Below, one piece after another: positions 26,285 through 35,153 of a stretch of DNA of 64,000 nt. A model generated the notes under the pieces. It was not told the origin of the DNA, searched no databases, and worked only from the letters and a program-made list of their open reading frames with translations. Numbering within the stretch: position 1 is the stretch's first letter; each line of letters opens with the position of its first letter. Source of the DNA: Palsa-1400 sp036501625 (lineage in GTDB: Bacteria > Verrucomicrobiota > Verrucomicrobiia > Limisphaerales > Palsa-1400). The DNA lies in NCBI GenBank assembly GCA_036501625.1, contig DASXZY010000024.1:15780-79779 (forward strand). The letters run 5' to 3'. A program made the translations under genes and the position numbers.

Positions 26285-26645
26285 GATCGCCCGGCGTCTG
26301 TTTGGCCCGGCGGAAAAACTGTCGGCGCGCGCGACGCGTCATGCCGCGGCGTGGCACTGGCTTTCGCCGGTGGCCGCCTGCGCCTTAACGATGCTGGTGG
26401 CCGTTCATACGTCCAATCGCCCGCCGGGGCATTCGGCCCAAGGTTTCAGCGCCACGTCATTCGCCTCGTTTATGGTCAACGCCGCTGCCTCGCCGTCCAA
26501 CTTGGCGATGGTTTCGCTCAGCAAAATGGACGAAAACCTGGAATTCAACATCTGGTCCTGCGCGGCCCGGCATGTGGCCGTCCCCGCCCGCGCAGAAATC
26601 CCCCTGACCCGGCAAATTTGGAGCATTATTCCGACGAATCGGTAA
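26220..26645 (+). CDS. Small membrane protein, putative anti-sigma partner
   Basis: The 141-residue product starts at ATG 26220 behind an AAAGGAG ribosome site that lies within the sigma gene. A basic cytoplasmic part of about 45 residues (MDEMNPLEKQLQSWTPRRPS) is followed by one membrane span (WLSPVAACALTMLVAVHTS) and a roughly 75-residue outer part. This layout and the 65-base overlap with the ECF gene are typical of anti-sigma factors, but the zinc-binding HxxxCxxC motif of the common class is absent. The assignment is therefore by context, and the family is unrecognised. Confidence 0.65.
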   Translation: MDEMNPLEKQLQSWTPRRPSPKIARRLFGPAEKLSARATRHAAAWHWLSPVAACALTMLVAVHTSNRPPGHSAQGFSATSFASFMVNAAASPSNLAMVSLSKMDENLEFNIWSCAARHVAVPARAEIPLTRQIWSIIPTNR

Positions 26646-26696
26646 AGGGCTGGACCAGCACTTGTCATTGTTCATGTACCGACCGAGAATTGCTTT

Positions 26697-27330
26697 TTGC
26701 GGCGATTTTGTTTGTCATCTGGCGCCATCATCACGTTCGCGGCGAACATTTCTGGACAGAACATCGTACTCACCAGCGGCGGATTCACGATGTCGAATGA
26801 CGTGACCATTGACGGTTCCGCGCTGTCAAATCAGATTGTGATCAATGGCAATCACAGCACGCGGATATTCAACATTATGGGCGGCGCCAATGTGCTGGCA
26901 TTGACACATTGCACGTTTTCCGGAAACCAGGCGGGTTTCGTGGGAGCTGGCGTAGGCGGCGCTGTCGATAATTACCTTTCGACGGCGTTTGTGACCAACA
27001 GCCTTCTTGCTGGGAATACTGAGTCCGGCAGTCCCGATGACATTTATAATTGGGCATCCAGCACTGTGACCATTGGAGCAACGAACCTGGCGCCGGGTCT
27101 GTTGAACGAAGGCGCCAATAACGGGTCGGGCGCAGTCATTGGCGGCGCGCCGATGCTCGCCGCGCTGGGCAATTATGGCGGCTGGCCAGCACAAATCTGG
27201 CCGTACCCGGAATGCCTGGACCAGCATCGGCGTGGCCATTGAGAATCCAATCGGCTCCGGCCAGTTTGAGTTTAGCGATCCGGCCGGCGCCAGCTTCCCG
27301 CAGCGCTATTACGAAACGCGCCCACCATAA
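26697..27330 (+). pseudogene. Decayed parallel beta-helix surface protein
   Basis: The first part (ITFAANISGQNIVLTSGGFT, then NDVTIDGSALSNQIVINGN) matches the opening of verrucomicrobial beta-helix proteins with chlamydial-type repeats. THCTFSGNQAG, SLLAGNTESGSPDDIYNWAS and MLAALGNYGG match their repeats and end. Most of the expected run of repeats is missing, as if the middle had been cut out at ANVLALTHCTF. After LGNYGG the frame shifts, and SIGVAIENPIGSGQFEFSD to RYYETRPP (a C-terminal module) continues in another frame to 27330. No proper start codon or signal peptide remains. A functional product is unlikely. Confidence 0.65.
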
Positions 27331-27345
27331 GCGGCGGTTTTAAGA

Positions 27346-27950
27346 GTGAACGCGCGAGTTGCGGCAATCTTCGGCGTGCTTTTGGCGGCCGCGTCATTCA
27401 GCGGATATCGCGGGATGGCGCAAACGACCAACTTCCTGCCGCTTCTTCCTCCGCCATTTGAGACGACGAATATCGTGCCGCTTTCGCCCGCGGAACAACT
27501 TGGCAAAGACCTTTTTTTGATGCCACGCTTTCCAATCCGGAAGGTTATTCTTGCGCGACCTGCCACATTCCTCAAACGGGTTTTACCGTGGGCGCGAACC
27601 CAAACCCGGCTCCGAACGGGACGACATTTTTCAACGAAACGCCCGGCGATATTCCGCTGTTCCGCGGATTGTTCAAAGCTGCCAGCCTGCGCAACGTCGA
27701 TTTGCGCCCGGACCCGTCCTTTGTGAAGTCCTACATGCACAATGGAGTTTTCAAGAGCCTGGAGGAGGTGGTGCATTTCTACAACAAACGGAATATCGCG
27801 ACAAACGCGGCGGGCGATGAGGCCTCGTTCGAGTTGTTTCAAGGGGCGCCACCCGGCTATACCGAGATTTTTCCGCCGCCTGAATCGATGGATAATGTGC
27901 AAAACATTTACGGTTTTACGCCGGACGAAGCAGCCGCCGGATATTCGACT
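27346..27950 (+). pseudogene. Broken cytochrome c peroxidase/MauG-like gene
   Basis: A GTG at 27346 starts MNARVAAIFGVLLAAASFSG, a signal peptide, then LSPAEQLGKDLF. At the seven-T run 27512-27518 the frame is lost; with one more T it would continue FDATLSNPEGYSCATCHIPQ with a heme-binding CATCH. The third frame portion continues GTTFFNETPGDI and then jumps to FKAASLRNVDLRP and MHNGVFKSLEEVVHFYNKRN, the C-terminal part of di-heme peroxidases. The middle, which should hold the second heme site, is gone. Sequence resembling the family fades near 27950. Confidence 0.7.
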
Positions 27951-28437
27951 GGACGGCTCGACACCCGGAGACGACTTGGCCAGCGTTGATATCACCGGCC
28001 TGCTGCCGGGTGTTTACACTGGGGCGATTACTTACATGGATGATAATGGGAAAAAGAATCGGGTGGTCATTCCGGTTAGGCTGACGATCAAGCCGTTGCC
28101 GCCGCCTCCTCCACTTACCGGCACTTGGAGCGGTTCCTGGACCGAGAGCGGACCGTTCGGCGATGAAATCGACAGCGGCCTGACGTGGAAACTCACGCAG
28201 TCAGGCAGCAGAGTCAGCGGTTCTTACACTCAATACATTACTTACTCCGACTTCGGCAACGGCGGGGAAACGGTGACCGGGACGCTTCTTCGAGGCGTTT
28301 TGAACGGCCGCACATTGACCATTTCCACGGACGGCGGATCTGTTTTTTCGGCCCAGGTCAGCGCCGACGGCCAATCCATGAGCGGGTCGGGAGGCGACGA
28401 TTTATTTGGCGGCCCATTTTCTCTTCAAAAGCAGTAA
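27951..28437 (+). pseudogene. C-terminal fragment of a secreted BACON-like protein
   Basis: The frame gives TPGDDLASVDITGLLPGVYT with GAITYMDDNGKKNRVVIPV and LTIKP, a BACON/Ig-like strand pattern. A proline linker and a beta-rich module (LTGTWSGSWTESGP, RVSGSYTQYI, SADGQSMSGSGG) follow, ending at a stop at 28437. No start codon or signal sequence belongs to it. It joins the tail of the peroxidase remnant directly, out of frame, so it looks like the 3' part of another gene left after a deletion. The module type is my reading of the pattern. Confidence 0.55.
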
Positions 28438-28523
28438 TTCGGAGCAACCGCAAAATAAGCTGGGCGCCAAATCGCCCAAAAATTTTCGACTTTCCTTCCC
28501 TGCTCTCGTATTTTGCGAGCTGA

Positions 28524-29825
28524 ATGAATGTCATTTCGCATGGGGAGGCGGGGTTTGAGGAGGCGCTTCGGCGCATGCTGGCGCCGTCCAGCTTGTTCGA
28601 TCCGGCCATTGAGGAGCAAACCAGCGCCATTATTGACACGGTGCGGACGCGCGGGGACGCGGGCGTGGCGGAATTGACGGAGCGCTTCAATGGGCCGCGA
28701 CTGGCCCCGGGACAATTCGCCATAACCCAGGCGGAATTGATGGCGGCTTCCCTGCGGGCGGACGCGGCTTTGCGCGCGGCCATCGCGGATACAACGCGGA
28801 ACGTCGAGGCCTTCGCCAAGCGTTCACTTCGCAAAAACTGGTCTATGCGCAACAGCCACGGCGCCGGGATCGGCGAGAAATTTGACCCGTTCCTTCGCGT
28901 CGGCATTTACATCCCCGGGGGCGCGGCTCCGCTGGTTTCAACGGCGCTGATGACCATCCCGCTGGCGCGCGTGGCGGGCTGCCGCGAGATTGTCGTTTGC
29001 ACGCCGTGCGGGCGCGACGGCCAGGTCAACCCGGCCCTCCTGCATGCCGCGCGCGGAGCGGGCGCCACGGAGATTTACCGCATCGGCGGCGCGCAGGCTA
29101 TCGCAGCCATGGCCCTGGGGACGGAAACGATTGGCAAGGTCAATAAAATTTTCGGGCCGGGCAACGCCTATGTCGTCGCGGCCAAGCGGCTTTTGTTCGG
29201 GCACGCCGCGATGGATTTGCTGCCGGGGCCGAGCGAAGTTCTGGTGCTGGCCGATGACACGGCCGACGCCGCCTGCATCGCGGCGGACTTGCTGGCGCAG
29301 GCCGAACACGGTTCCGGCCACGAGCGCGCCTGGCTGCTGGCAACTTCGGATAAAATTCTGCGTGCGACCCAAAAGGAAATCGGCCGGCAATTGCCCAAGC
29401 GCGCGCGTCGGGAATTCATTGAACGCGCCCTGGCGCGAAACGGCTGGCTGGTGCGGGTGGCGAACCTGGAACAGGGCATCGAACTGGCCAATCAACTCGC
29501 CCCGGAACATTTGGAAGTCATGTGCCGCCAAGCCGCGCGTGTCGCGGAGCGAGTGGTCACGGCGGGCGCCATTTTCGTAGGACGCAATTCTCCGACGGTG
29601 TTAGGCGATTACGCGGCCGGGCCAAGCCACGTACTGCCGGCCGGCGGCGCGGGCGGGTCGTTTGCCGGACTGACGGCCGACCAATTTCAACGCCGGACCA
29701 GTATTGTAGAATATAAAAGGCCCGCGCTCAAAAAAGCGCTTCGCACCGTGCGAAAATTCGCGGAAATGGAAGGGCTTGACGCCCACGGGTGGTCGGCTGA
29801 AATTCGCCTTAAACTTAAACGTTGA
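28524..29825 (+). CDS. hisD: Histidinol dehydrogenase
   Basis: The enzyme oxidises L-histidinol to L-histidine in two NAD+-dependent steps, the end of histidine synthesis, using zinc. The 433-residue protein has the family landmarks PFLRVGIYIPGGAAPLVSTA, NKIFGPGNAYVVAAKR, MDLLPGPSEVLVLADDTADA followed by the AEHGSG motif, and NSPTVLGDYAAGPSHVLP toward the C terminus with the catalytic-type His. The start MNVISHGEAG is at ATG 28524. No other his gene is nearby. It follows the decayed region and converges with the PHA-system gene 11 bases away. Confidence 0.95.
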   Translation: MNVISHGEAGFEEALRRMLAPSSLFDPAIEEQTSAIIDTVRTRGDAGVAELTERFNGPRLAPGQFAITQAELMAASLRADAALRAAIADTTRNVEAFAKRSLRKNWSMRNSHGAGIGEKFDPFLRVGIYIPGGAAPLVSTALMTIPLARVAGCREIVVCTPCGRDGQVNPALLHAARGAGATEIYRIGGAQAIAAMALGTETIGKVNKIFGPGNAYVVAAKRLLFGHAAMDLLPGPSEVLVLADDTADAACIAADLLAQAEHGSGHERAWLLATSDKILRATQKEIGRQLPKRARREFIERALARNGWLVRVANLEQGIELANQLAPEHLEVMCRQAARVAERVVTAGAIFVGRNSPTVLGDYAAGPSHVLPAGGAGGSFAGLTADQFQRRTSIVEYKRPALKKALRTVRKFAEMEGLDAHGWSAEIRLKLKR

Positions 29826-29836
29826 AAGCTCTCAGC

Positions 29837-30139
29837 TCAGGCCAGCAGTTCCCTGGCATGAGTCTGGATTTCGTTTTCGATGCGGCTCTTGAAGGGATAC
29901 GCGGCCCACGGCAGGTCCAATTCGACCAGCACCTGTGACGCCTGAACGTCAAGCTTGCCGGTGACGGAAAAACCCATCGCGTCAAAGCTGAAGGCATCGA
30001 CGGAGCCATTCCAGGATTCCGCCACGTTGGTGACTTGGCCGGCGAATTTAGCGCGGGCATCTGCGATTAAGGTCGCGAGGCGTTTCTTGGCCTCGTCCTG
30101 GCCCAATTGATGCGGGACGGCCATATTGATTTTCGGCAT
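29837..30139 (-). CDS. Polyhydroxyalkanoic acid system family protein
   Basis: This 100-residue cytosolic protein starts MPKINMAVPHQLGQDEAKKR and contains FSFDAMGFSVTGKLDV and VELDLPWAAYPFKSRIENEI, the pattern of the PHA granule-associated family (PHA_gran_rgn). The family name comes from genes near polyhydroxyalkanoate clusters, but a biochemical role is not firm and no PHA synthase is present in this window. It is read on its own, converging with hisD and preceded by the pseudopilin gene 43 bases away on the same strand. Confidence 0.8.
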   Translation of the reverse strand: MPKINMAVPHQLGQDEAKKRLATLIADARAKFAGQVTNVAESWNGSVDAFSFDAMGFSVTGKLDVQASQVLVELDLPWAAYPFKSRIENEIQTHARELLA

Positions 30140-30182
30140 AGGCGGACAATAACAGGCGGACGGCGGCTTGGCGAGGATTCGG

Positions 30183-31055
30183 TTAGTGGATGCGAGAGCT
30201 TGTGCGCTGGGTGATCCAAATCAAATCCTTGTTGTTGGGCGAGGCCACCCCGTGGGGGATAAATTGGTTGCCGATCGGCACGCCAATGGTCGTGCGCGGG
30301 TCCACCCAGGTGTGCGTTTCGACATGGCTGTCGGCAAAGACAACGACGCCGCGTTTGCGGTGCATGTCGGACGGGAAATGAATGAACGTCTCTGCCGTCA
30401 TGTCCACGCCGAAACCAGGCGTGCAAATGCTGGCAGGATTGACATCCATGAACACGAAGCGATTGGCGGGCGAATCAGCCGTGAGTTGGGCGGATTTCAG
30501 GTAAGCGCGATAGTTAGGAGTTTGCTTAAGCGGTTGAATGAGGTAGGAGTTGGCGGCCGTGCCAGAAACGCCCACGTAACTGTTCATGGAATAGCTGCGC
30601 AATTCGAGCACTTTCTTCCCGCCGTTTTCCGAGACGACCCACGAGGAAAGATCGGCGGGACATTTGTAAATTTTGAAGGAAGGCTCATTGCCGGCCATCA
30701 GCGCGTAAGTGGGCCCGATCAGATAAGCTGAATTGGTCAGCGTTTGCGGGTCGCCGTGATTGCCCCCGTAAACCCACAGATGGGCAGAGGTGGAGATAGG
30801 GCTGGTGTCACCGCCATTGAGCGCCAAAAGCTCGCGGTTGTCGCCGGTGTACATGGCCCAGGCGGCGATCAATTCCCGCTGGTTGCTGATGCATTGGGTG
30901 CGCCATGCTTCTGTCTTCGCGGCCGACAAGCCCGGCAGCAAGAGCGCGGCGAGAATGGCGATGATGGCGACGACCACGAGCAACTCGATGAGCGTGAAAG
31001 CGGGCGCCGCCGCCGACCAGGCAGGCCGTACGCGGTTTGGGGAAAGCGCACGCAT
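30183..31055 (-). CDS. Prepilin-type pseudopilin-like protein
   Basis: This 290-residue protein has a basic leader (MRALSPNRVRPAWS) before the helix FTLIELLVVVAIIAILAALL at residues 20-39, where prepilin peptidase would cut. The globular part includes KIYKCPADLSSWVV, SYSMNSYVGVSG and VVFADSHVETHTW, a degenerate form of the H-X9-DG end. It is a second stand-alone pseudopilin, distinct from that at 16 kb. Neighbours are unrelated and no secretion ATPase is seen nearby. The start at ATG 31055 is chosen because the longer open frame upstream is not protein-like. Confidence 0.87.
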   Translation of the reverse strand: MRALSPNRVRPAWSAAAPAFTLIELLVVVAIIAILAALLLPGLSAAKTEAWRTQCISNQRELIAAWAMYTGDNRELLALNGGDTSPISTSAHLWVYGGNHGDPQTLTNSAYLIGPTYALMAGNEPSFKIYKCPADLSSWVVSENGGKKVLELRSYSMNSYVGVSGTAANSYLIQPLKQTPNYRAYLKSAQLTADSPANRFVFMDVNPASICTPGFGVDMTAETFIHFPSDMHRKRGVVVFADSHVETHTWVDPRTTIGVPIGNQFIPHGVASPNNKDLIWITQRTSSRIH

Positions 31056-31241
31056 AGATTTCTGCTGATCTTGCCGTGAACCGCCGCGATTGCAATCAAA
31101 AAGATGCGCGTGCCGGCGAGTTGACATATTCGTCGGGTCTGGTAAAAAAGAAGCAGATTCGTCCTTTGCGCGCCGTGGGCCAGGAGGCATCGGCGCGCTT
31201 GATCGGGGGCGGTCTATCAAAGCAGAAAGCAGGCAACACAA

Positions 31242-34082
31242 ATGAAAACAATTCAAAACTGCGCGAGGAAATTTTCTCTCTCCACGGCGGCCGCGGCCGC
31301 GCTTTGGCTGGCCGCGCCCGGCGCCGAGGCGCAAACTCCGCCGGCCATCGCCCCACTGCCCGCCTCCGCCGCCGTCGCGCCGGGCAGCACGGTCAATTTT
31401 ACGATTGCGGTCACGGGCACGGGACCGCTCTTCTACCAGTGGCGGTTCAACGGCTCCAACATTCCCAGCGTCATTACGACTGTCGCGGGAGACGGCCCCG
31501 ATGGCAACACCGGCTCTTTTGCCGGGGATTTAGGCCAGGCCACCAACGCCTTCTTGAATGTTCCTGTCGGCGTGGCAGTGGATTCCTCCAACCGGCTTTA
31601 CATCGCGGACACGGGCAATTCGCGCATCCGCCGGGTGGCCACAAATGGCATCATCACAACTTTCGCGGGCAATGGCACCAACAGTTTTAGCGGAGATGGC
31701 AAGCAGGCGACAAACGCCGGCTTCAACTTGCCTCAAGGCGTTTGCGTGGACAGCAATGGCAATGTGTTTATTACTGACACGGGCAATAACCGAATCCGGA
31801 AGATCGCTCTCACTGGCATCATTTCCACGATCGCGGGCGGGGGAACGAACGGCACGACCAATGGCGCCGCCACCAACGCGACTCTGAACGCCCCCGCCGC
31901 CACCGCCGTGGATGCCGCGGGCAATTTGTTTATCGCGGACAGCGGGAATAACCGCATCCGCAAAGTCGCGACCAACGGCGTCATTACAACCGTCGTCGGC
32001 GGCGGCAGTTCCAACGTGGTTAGCGGCCTCATGGCAACCAACGCCAATATTAGCGATCCAAACGGAATCGCGGTGGACCGGTTCGGCAACTTATATGTTT
32101 GCTGCGAAAGCCAGGGGCTGGGCAGCGGCCCATTTGTCGTGGGCACGAATGGCGTTATCACCCTGCTGGCACCGGCGCCGGTCTTTGGCGAGGGGTATTT
32201 TGTGACTCCATGGGGCGTGGCCTTGGATGCGCGCGGCAATTTGTTCGTGGGAAACGCAGGCGCCAATGTCGTTGTCACAACGAATCCCCTGCAACCCTTG
32301 GCCGGGGACGCCGTCTTTGCCAGCGGAAGCTGGCTCCCCGCGGCGGGCGGATTTTCGGGCGATGGCGGCCCTGCCAATCAGGCCGCGCTCGATTCGCCGC
32401 GAGGGGTAACGGCGGATATTGCTGGCAATGTTTTTATTGCCGATGAACTTAACAATCGCATCCGCAAGGTGGTGGCGTTAGGCCCCCTTCTTTCGCTGAC
32501 TAACGTTACTTCCGCCAATGCGGGCAATTATGACGTCATCATCTCCAGCCCGTTCGGCAGCAGCACCAGCAGCGTGGTGGCGCTCTCAGTCGGAACCCCG
32601 CCCGGCGTGCCCGGCCTGAGCGGTAACCAGGCGATCATCCTCGGCAGCAACGGCACGCTTAACGCGACGGCTGCCGGCACGGGGCCATTTGAGTTTCAAT
32701 GGCGATTGAACGGAATCAACCTGCCGGTGACCATCAACACCGTGGCTGGCAATGGCACCGCCAGCGAATTCGGCGACGGCGGGCCGGCCATCAGCGCCGA
32801 GTTATACGCCGGTGCTGTGGCCGCGGATGCGTTCGGGAATTTCTTCATCGCCGATTCCGCTAACGATCGCGTTCGTGAAGTCAATTCCAATGGCATTATC
32901 CGCACCGCCGCCGGCAACGGGACGCCCGGCTTTTCCGGTGACGGCGGCTTTGCCACCAATGCCGGGCTTTATAATCCGTCGGCGCTCGCGGTGGATGGTT
33001 CGGGCAATTTGTACATCGCGGATGAGGCCAACAACCGCATTCGCGAAGTTCGTCCCAGCGGGATTATCACGACTGTGGCTGGCACGGGACAGAGCGGATT
33101 TTCCGGCGACGGCGGGGCCGCCACCAATGCCGACTTATCCGATCCAACCGGCGTCGCGGTGGACCCGTCCGGCAACATTTACATCGCTGACCGGCTCAAC
33201 AACCGCATCCGCGAAGTCGGGACCAATGGCGTCATCATGACGGTGGCCGGCAACGGAACGAGTTCCTATAGCGGCGACGGCGGCGCGGCCGCCAATGCCA
33301 GCCTCTCCAATCCGGAAGCAGTCGCGGCGGACGCCCTGGGCAACATATTTATCGCTGACAGCGGGAACAAGCGCATCCGCAGAATATCGGTCAACGGCGT
33401 TATCGTGACCGTCGCGGGGAATGGAGACGCCGGTTACTTCGGCGACGGCGGCCCTGCCACGAGTGCGTTCATTGAATCTCCGGCCAGCGTGGCGGTGGAC
33501 GGTTTTGGAAACATTTTCATCGCGGACGGAACCCAACACGTCCGCGAGGTCAATGCCGCCGGGATTATTTCGACGGTGGCGGGCAATGCGGGCTTGGGCT
33601 TTTCCGGAGACGGCGGGCCGGCCACCAACTCGATGTTGAGTGAAACGTATGGCGTGGCCGCGGACCCGGCCGGAAACCTGTTCATCGCTGACACGGGCAA
33701 CAGCCGCGTCCGCGAAATCACCGGCGCTGGCCCGGCCTTGTTGCTGACTGATTTCAATACCAATCAAGCGGGCAATTACGATGTGATTGTCTCCAATCCG
33801 TTTGGCAGCGTGACCAGCGCGGTGACGATGGTGACCGTTCAACTTCCGCCGCCCCCCGCGCTCCCGGCGCTTGGGGTCAGCTTGTCCAACGGAATCGTCG
33901 TGATTCAATTCAGCGGAACAGCCGGTTCCAATTATGTGCTGTTCGCCACCGGTGACCTTACGCCGCCCGCCGCATGGCAGCCCGTGGGCACCAATGCCGC
34001 GGGACCTAGCGGCAGTGGAACGTTTCTTGAAATCCCTGTGGCGCCCGTCCAATTCTACCGCCTCGGCCTGCCGTCGAATTAA
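31242..34082 (+). CDS. Secreted NHL-propeller protein with interrupted Ig domains
   Basis: This 946-residue protein has a signal peptide ending GAEAQ near residue 31. An Ig-like domain begins (GTGPLFYQWRFNGSNIP) but breaks off into NHL-type blades, each with TVAGNG, SGDGG-ATNA, VAVD-GN-YIADTGNNRIR and a strand like GIITT. After the blades (about 78-410) the Ig domain resumes with LLSLTNVTSANAGNYDVIIS. The same pattern repeats: QWRLNGINLP (about 485), propeller (493-826), then LLLTDFNTNQAGNYDVIVS. A C-terminal module (SNYVLFATGDL) follows, as in other exoproteins here. It probably acts as an extracellular binding scaffold. Its 3' end overlaps tsaB by 4 bases convergently. Confidence 0.9.
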   Translation: MKTIQNCARKFSLSTAAAAALWLAAPGAEAQTPPAIAPLPASAAVAPGSTVNFTIAVTGTGPLFYQWRFNGSNIPSVITTVAGDGPDGNTGSFAGDLGQATNAFLNVPVGVAVDSSNRLYIADTGNSRIRRVATNGIITTFAGNGTNSFSGDGKQATNAGFNLPQGVCVDSNGNVFITDTGNNRIRKIALTGIISTIAGGGTNGTTNGAATNATLNAPAATAVDAAGNLFIADSGNNRIRKVATNGVITTVVGGGSSNVVSGLMATNANISDPNGIAVDRFGNLYVCCESQGLGSGPFVVGTNGVITLLAPAPVFGEGYFVTPWGVALDARGNLFVGNAGANVVVTTNPLQPLAGDAVFASGSWLPAAGGFSGDGGPANQAALDSPRGVTADIAGNVFIADELNNRIRKVVALGPLLSLTNVTSANAGNYDVIISSPFGSSTSSVVALSVGTPPGVPGLSGNQAIILGSNGTLNATAAGTGPFEFQWRLNGINLPVTINTVAGNGTASEFGDGGPAISAELYAGAVAADAFGNFFIADSANDRVREVNSNGIIRTAAGNGTPGFSGDGGFATNAGLYNPSALAVDGSGNLYIADEANNRIREVRPSGIITTVAGTGQSGFSGDGGAATNADLSDPTGVAVDPSGNIYIADRLNNRIREVGTNGVIMTVAGNGTSSYSGDGGAAANASLSNPEAVAADALGNIFIADSGNKRIRRISVNGVIVTVAGNGDAGYFGDGGPATSAFIESPASVAVDGFGNIFIADGTQHVREVNAAGIISTVAGNAGLGFSGDGGPATNSMLSETYGVAADPAGNLFIADTGNSRVREITGAGPALLLTDFNTNQAGNYDVIVSNPFGSVTSAVTMVTVQLPPPPALPALGVSLSNGIVVIQFSGTAGSNYVLFATGDLTPPAAWQPVGTNAAGPSGSGTFLEIPVAPVQFYRLGLPSN

Positions 34083-34726
34083 TCATTCAAGACGCGGGCG
34101 GGCGGGGCTTTCTTGAACGCCACTTCGCGGAGGTAAATTGGCTCCAGCTTTTCGCCGGGCACAAAGTCGCGGCGCCCGGCGGCCAGCCGGCCCAAGATGG
34201 CGGCGTCGGGATGCAGGTTCCGCGCAGAGGGAAACCACTTCGGCGCTTCCGGGCCGAGAATGCGCTCGCCCCGGCCCGCCATGGATTCGATCTCCGCGAA
34301 GGGCGCCAAGCGCAGCGGCTCCAATTCGCGCCATACGCCGGGGGCGATTTCATAACGGCCCAGATAAAATTCGTTCCGTTGCGCGTCAACAATGATATTG
34401 ACCTGCCCGCAATTCTTCTCCCGCTCCGCCGCGGCCGCCAGGCATTCGACGCTGCTCAGGCCGAGCACGTGGACGCCGCGCCCCAATTGCCAGCCTTGGG
34501 CCAGCGCGATCGCGACGCGAATGCCGGTGTAGGAACCCGGCCCCAGGCCAACGGCGATGGTCCCGATCTCCTCCCGCTCGCGACTGGCCTGGCGCAAGGC
34601 TTCCTCGATCAGGCCGAAGGCGCCGCGCGCGCCCGTTTCAGCCGCCCGGCCAAGCAACTCGCCGTCCGCGTTCAACACAGCGGCGCTGTGCTGTTCGGAG
34701 GAAAATTCAACCGCCAAAATCGTCAT
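34079..34726 (-). CDS. tsaB: tRNA threonylcarbamoyladenosine synthesis protein TsaB
   Basis: TsaB partners TsaD and TsaE in adding threonylcarbamoyl to A37 of ANN-decoding tRNAs. The 215-residue protein starts MTILAVEFSSEQHSAAVLN and carries the ASKHA-fold marks GLGPGSYTGIRVAIALAQGW and VLGLSSVECLA. The ATG at 34726 is inside the end of tsaE (20-base overlap), so the two are coupled. It closes the six-gene operon that begins with the phytanoyl-CoA dioxygenase. tsaD is not in the window. Confidence 0.92.
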   Translation of the reverse strand: MTILAVEFSSEQHSAAVLNADGELLGRAAETGARGAFGLIEEALRQASREREEIGTIAVGLGPGSYTGIRVAIALAQGWQLGRGVHVLGLSSVECLAAAAEREKNCGQVNIIVDAQRNEFYLGRYEIAPGVWRELEPLRLAPFAEIESMAGRGERILGPEAPKWFPSARNLHPDAAILGRLAAGRRDFVPGEKLEPIYLREVAFKKAPPARVLND

Positions 34727-35153
34727 ATATAATTTCTCGCTCTGTCTCGCCGATGGATTTGATCTCAACCCGCCGGAACTTCGCGCCGCGCCCGCCCTTC
34801 CACGGGCCGCCTTCCAGCCAGCGTTCGATCCACTCTACCACGGCGACGCCATCCGGGTTTTCCAAGTACGGCGCCAGGCCCGCCGCAATGATGTCGCCGG
34901 CCGCGGACAGCCGGTACAGGTCCAAATGGAACATGGGACAGCGCCCGTCCCGATATTCATGCACCAGCGCGAACGTCGGCGAAAGGACGCGCGCGGAGAC
35001 ACCCAAGCCCCGCGCCAGGGCGGCTGCCAAACACGTCTTGCCCGCGCCGAGGCCGCCGCTGAGTCCGAAGACCGAGCCGGGCCGGGCCTCGCGCCCCCAC
35101 GCTTCGCCGAGGGCCGCGGTTTCCGCGGGGCTATGCGAAGTGAACGTAGCCAT
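34707..35153 (-). CDS. tsaE: TsaE ATPase for tRNA t6A modification
   Basis: This 148-residue P-loop ATPase releases or recycles the TsaBD complex during t6A formation. It has Walker A GGLGAGKT (33-40), LSPTFALVHEY and FHLDLYRL, all family landmarks, followed by VVEWIERW. Length is typical. It overlaps thiL by 23 bases on one side and tsaB by 20 on the other, a tight translational chain. Confidence 0.93.
   Translation of the reverse strand: MATFTSHSPAETAALGEAWGREARPGSVFGLSGGLGAGKTCLAAALARGLGVSARVLSPTFALVHEYRDGRCPMFHLDLYRLSAAGDIIAAGLAPYLENPDGVAVVEWIERWLEGGPWKGGRGAKFRRVEIKSIGETEREIIYDDFGG

Noticed and set aside
31500..33700. Recurring GGCGACGGCGG-type blocks in the NHL gene
   Set aside because: They encode the SGDGG loop of each propeller blade; spacing follows protein blades, not a CRISPR array.
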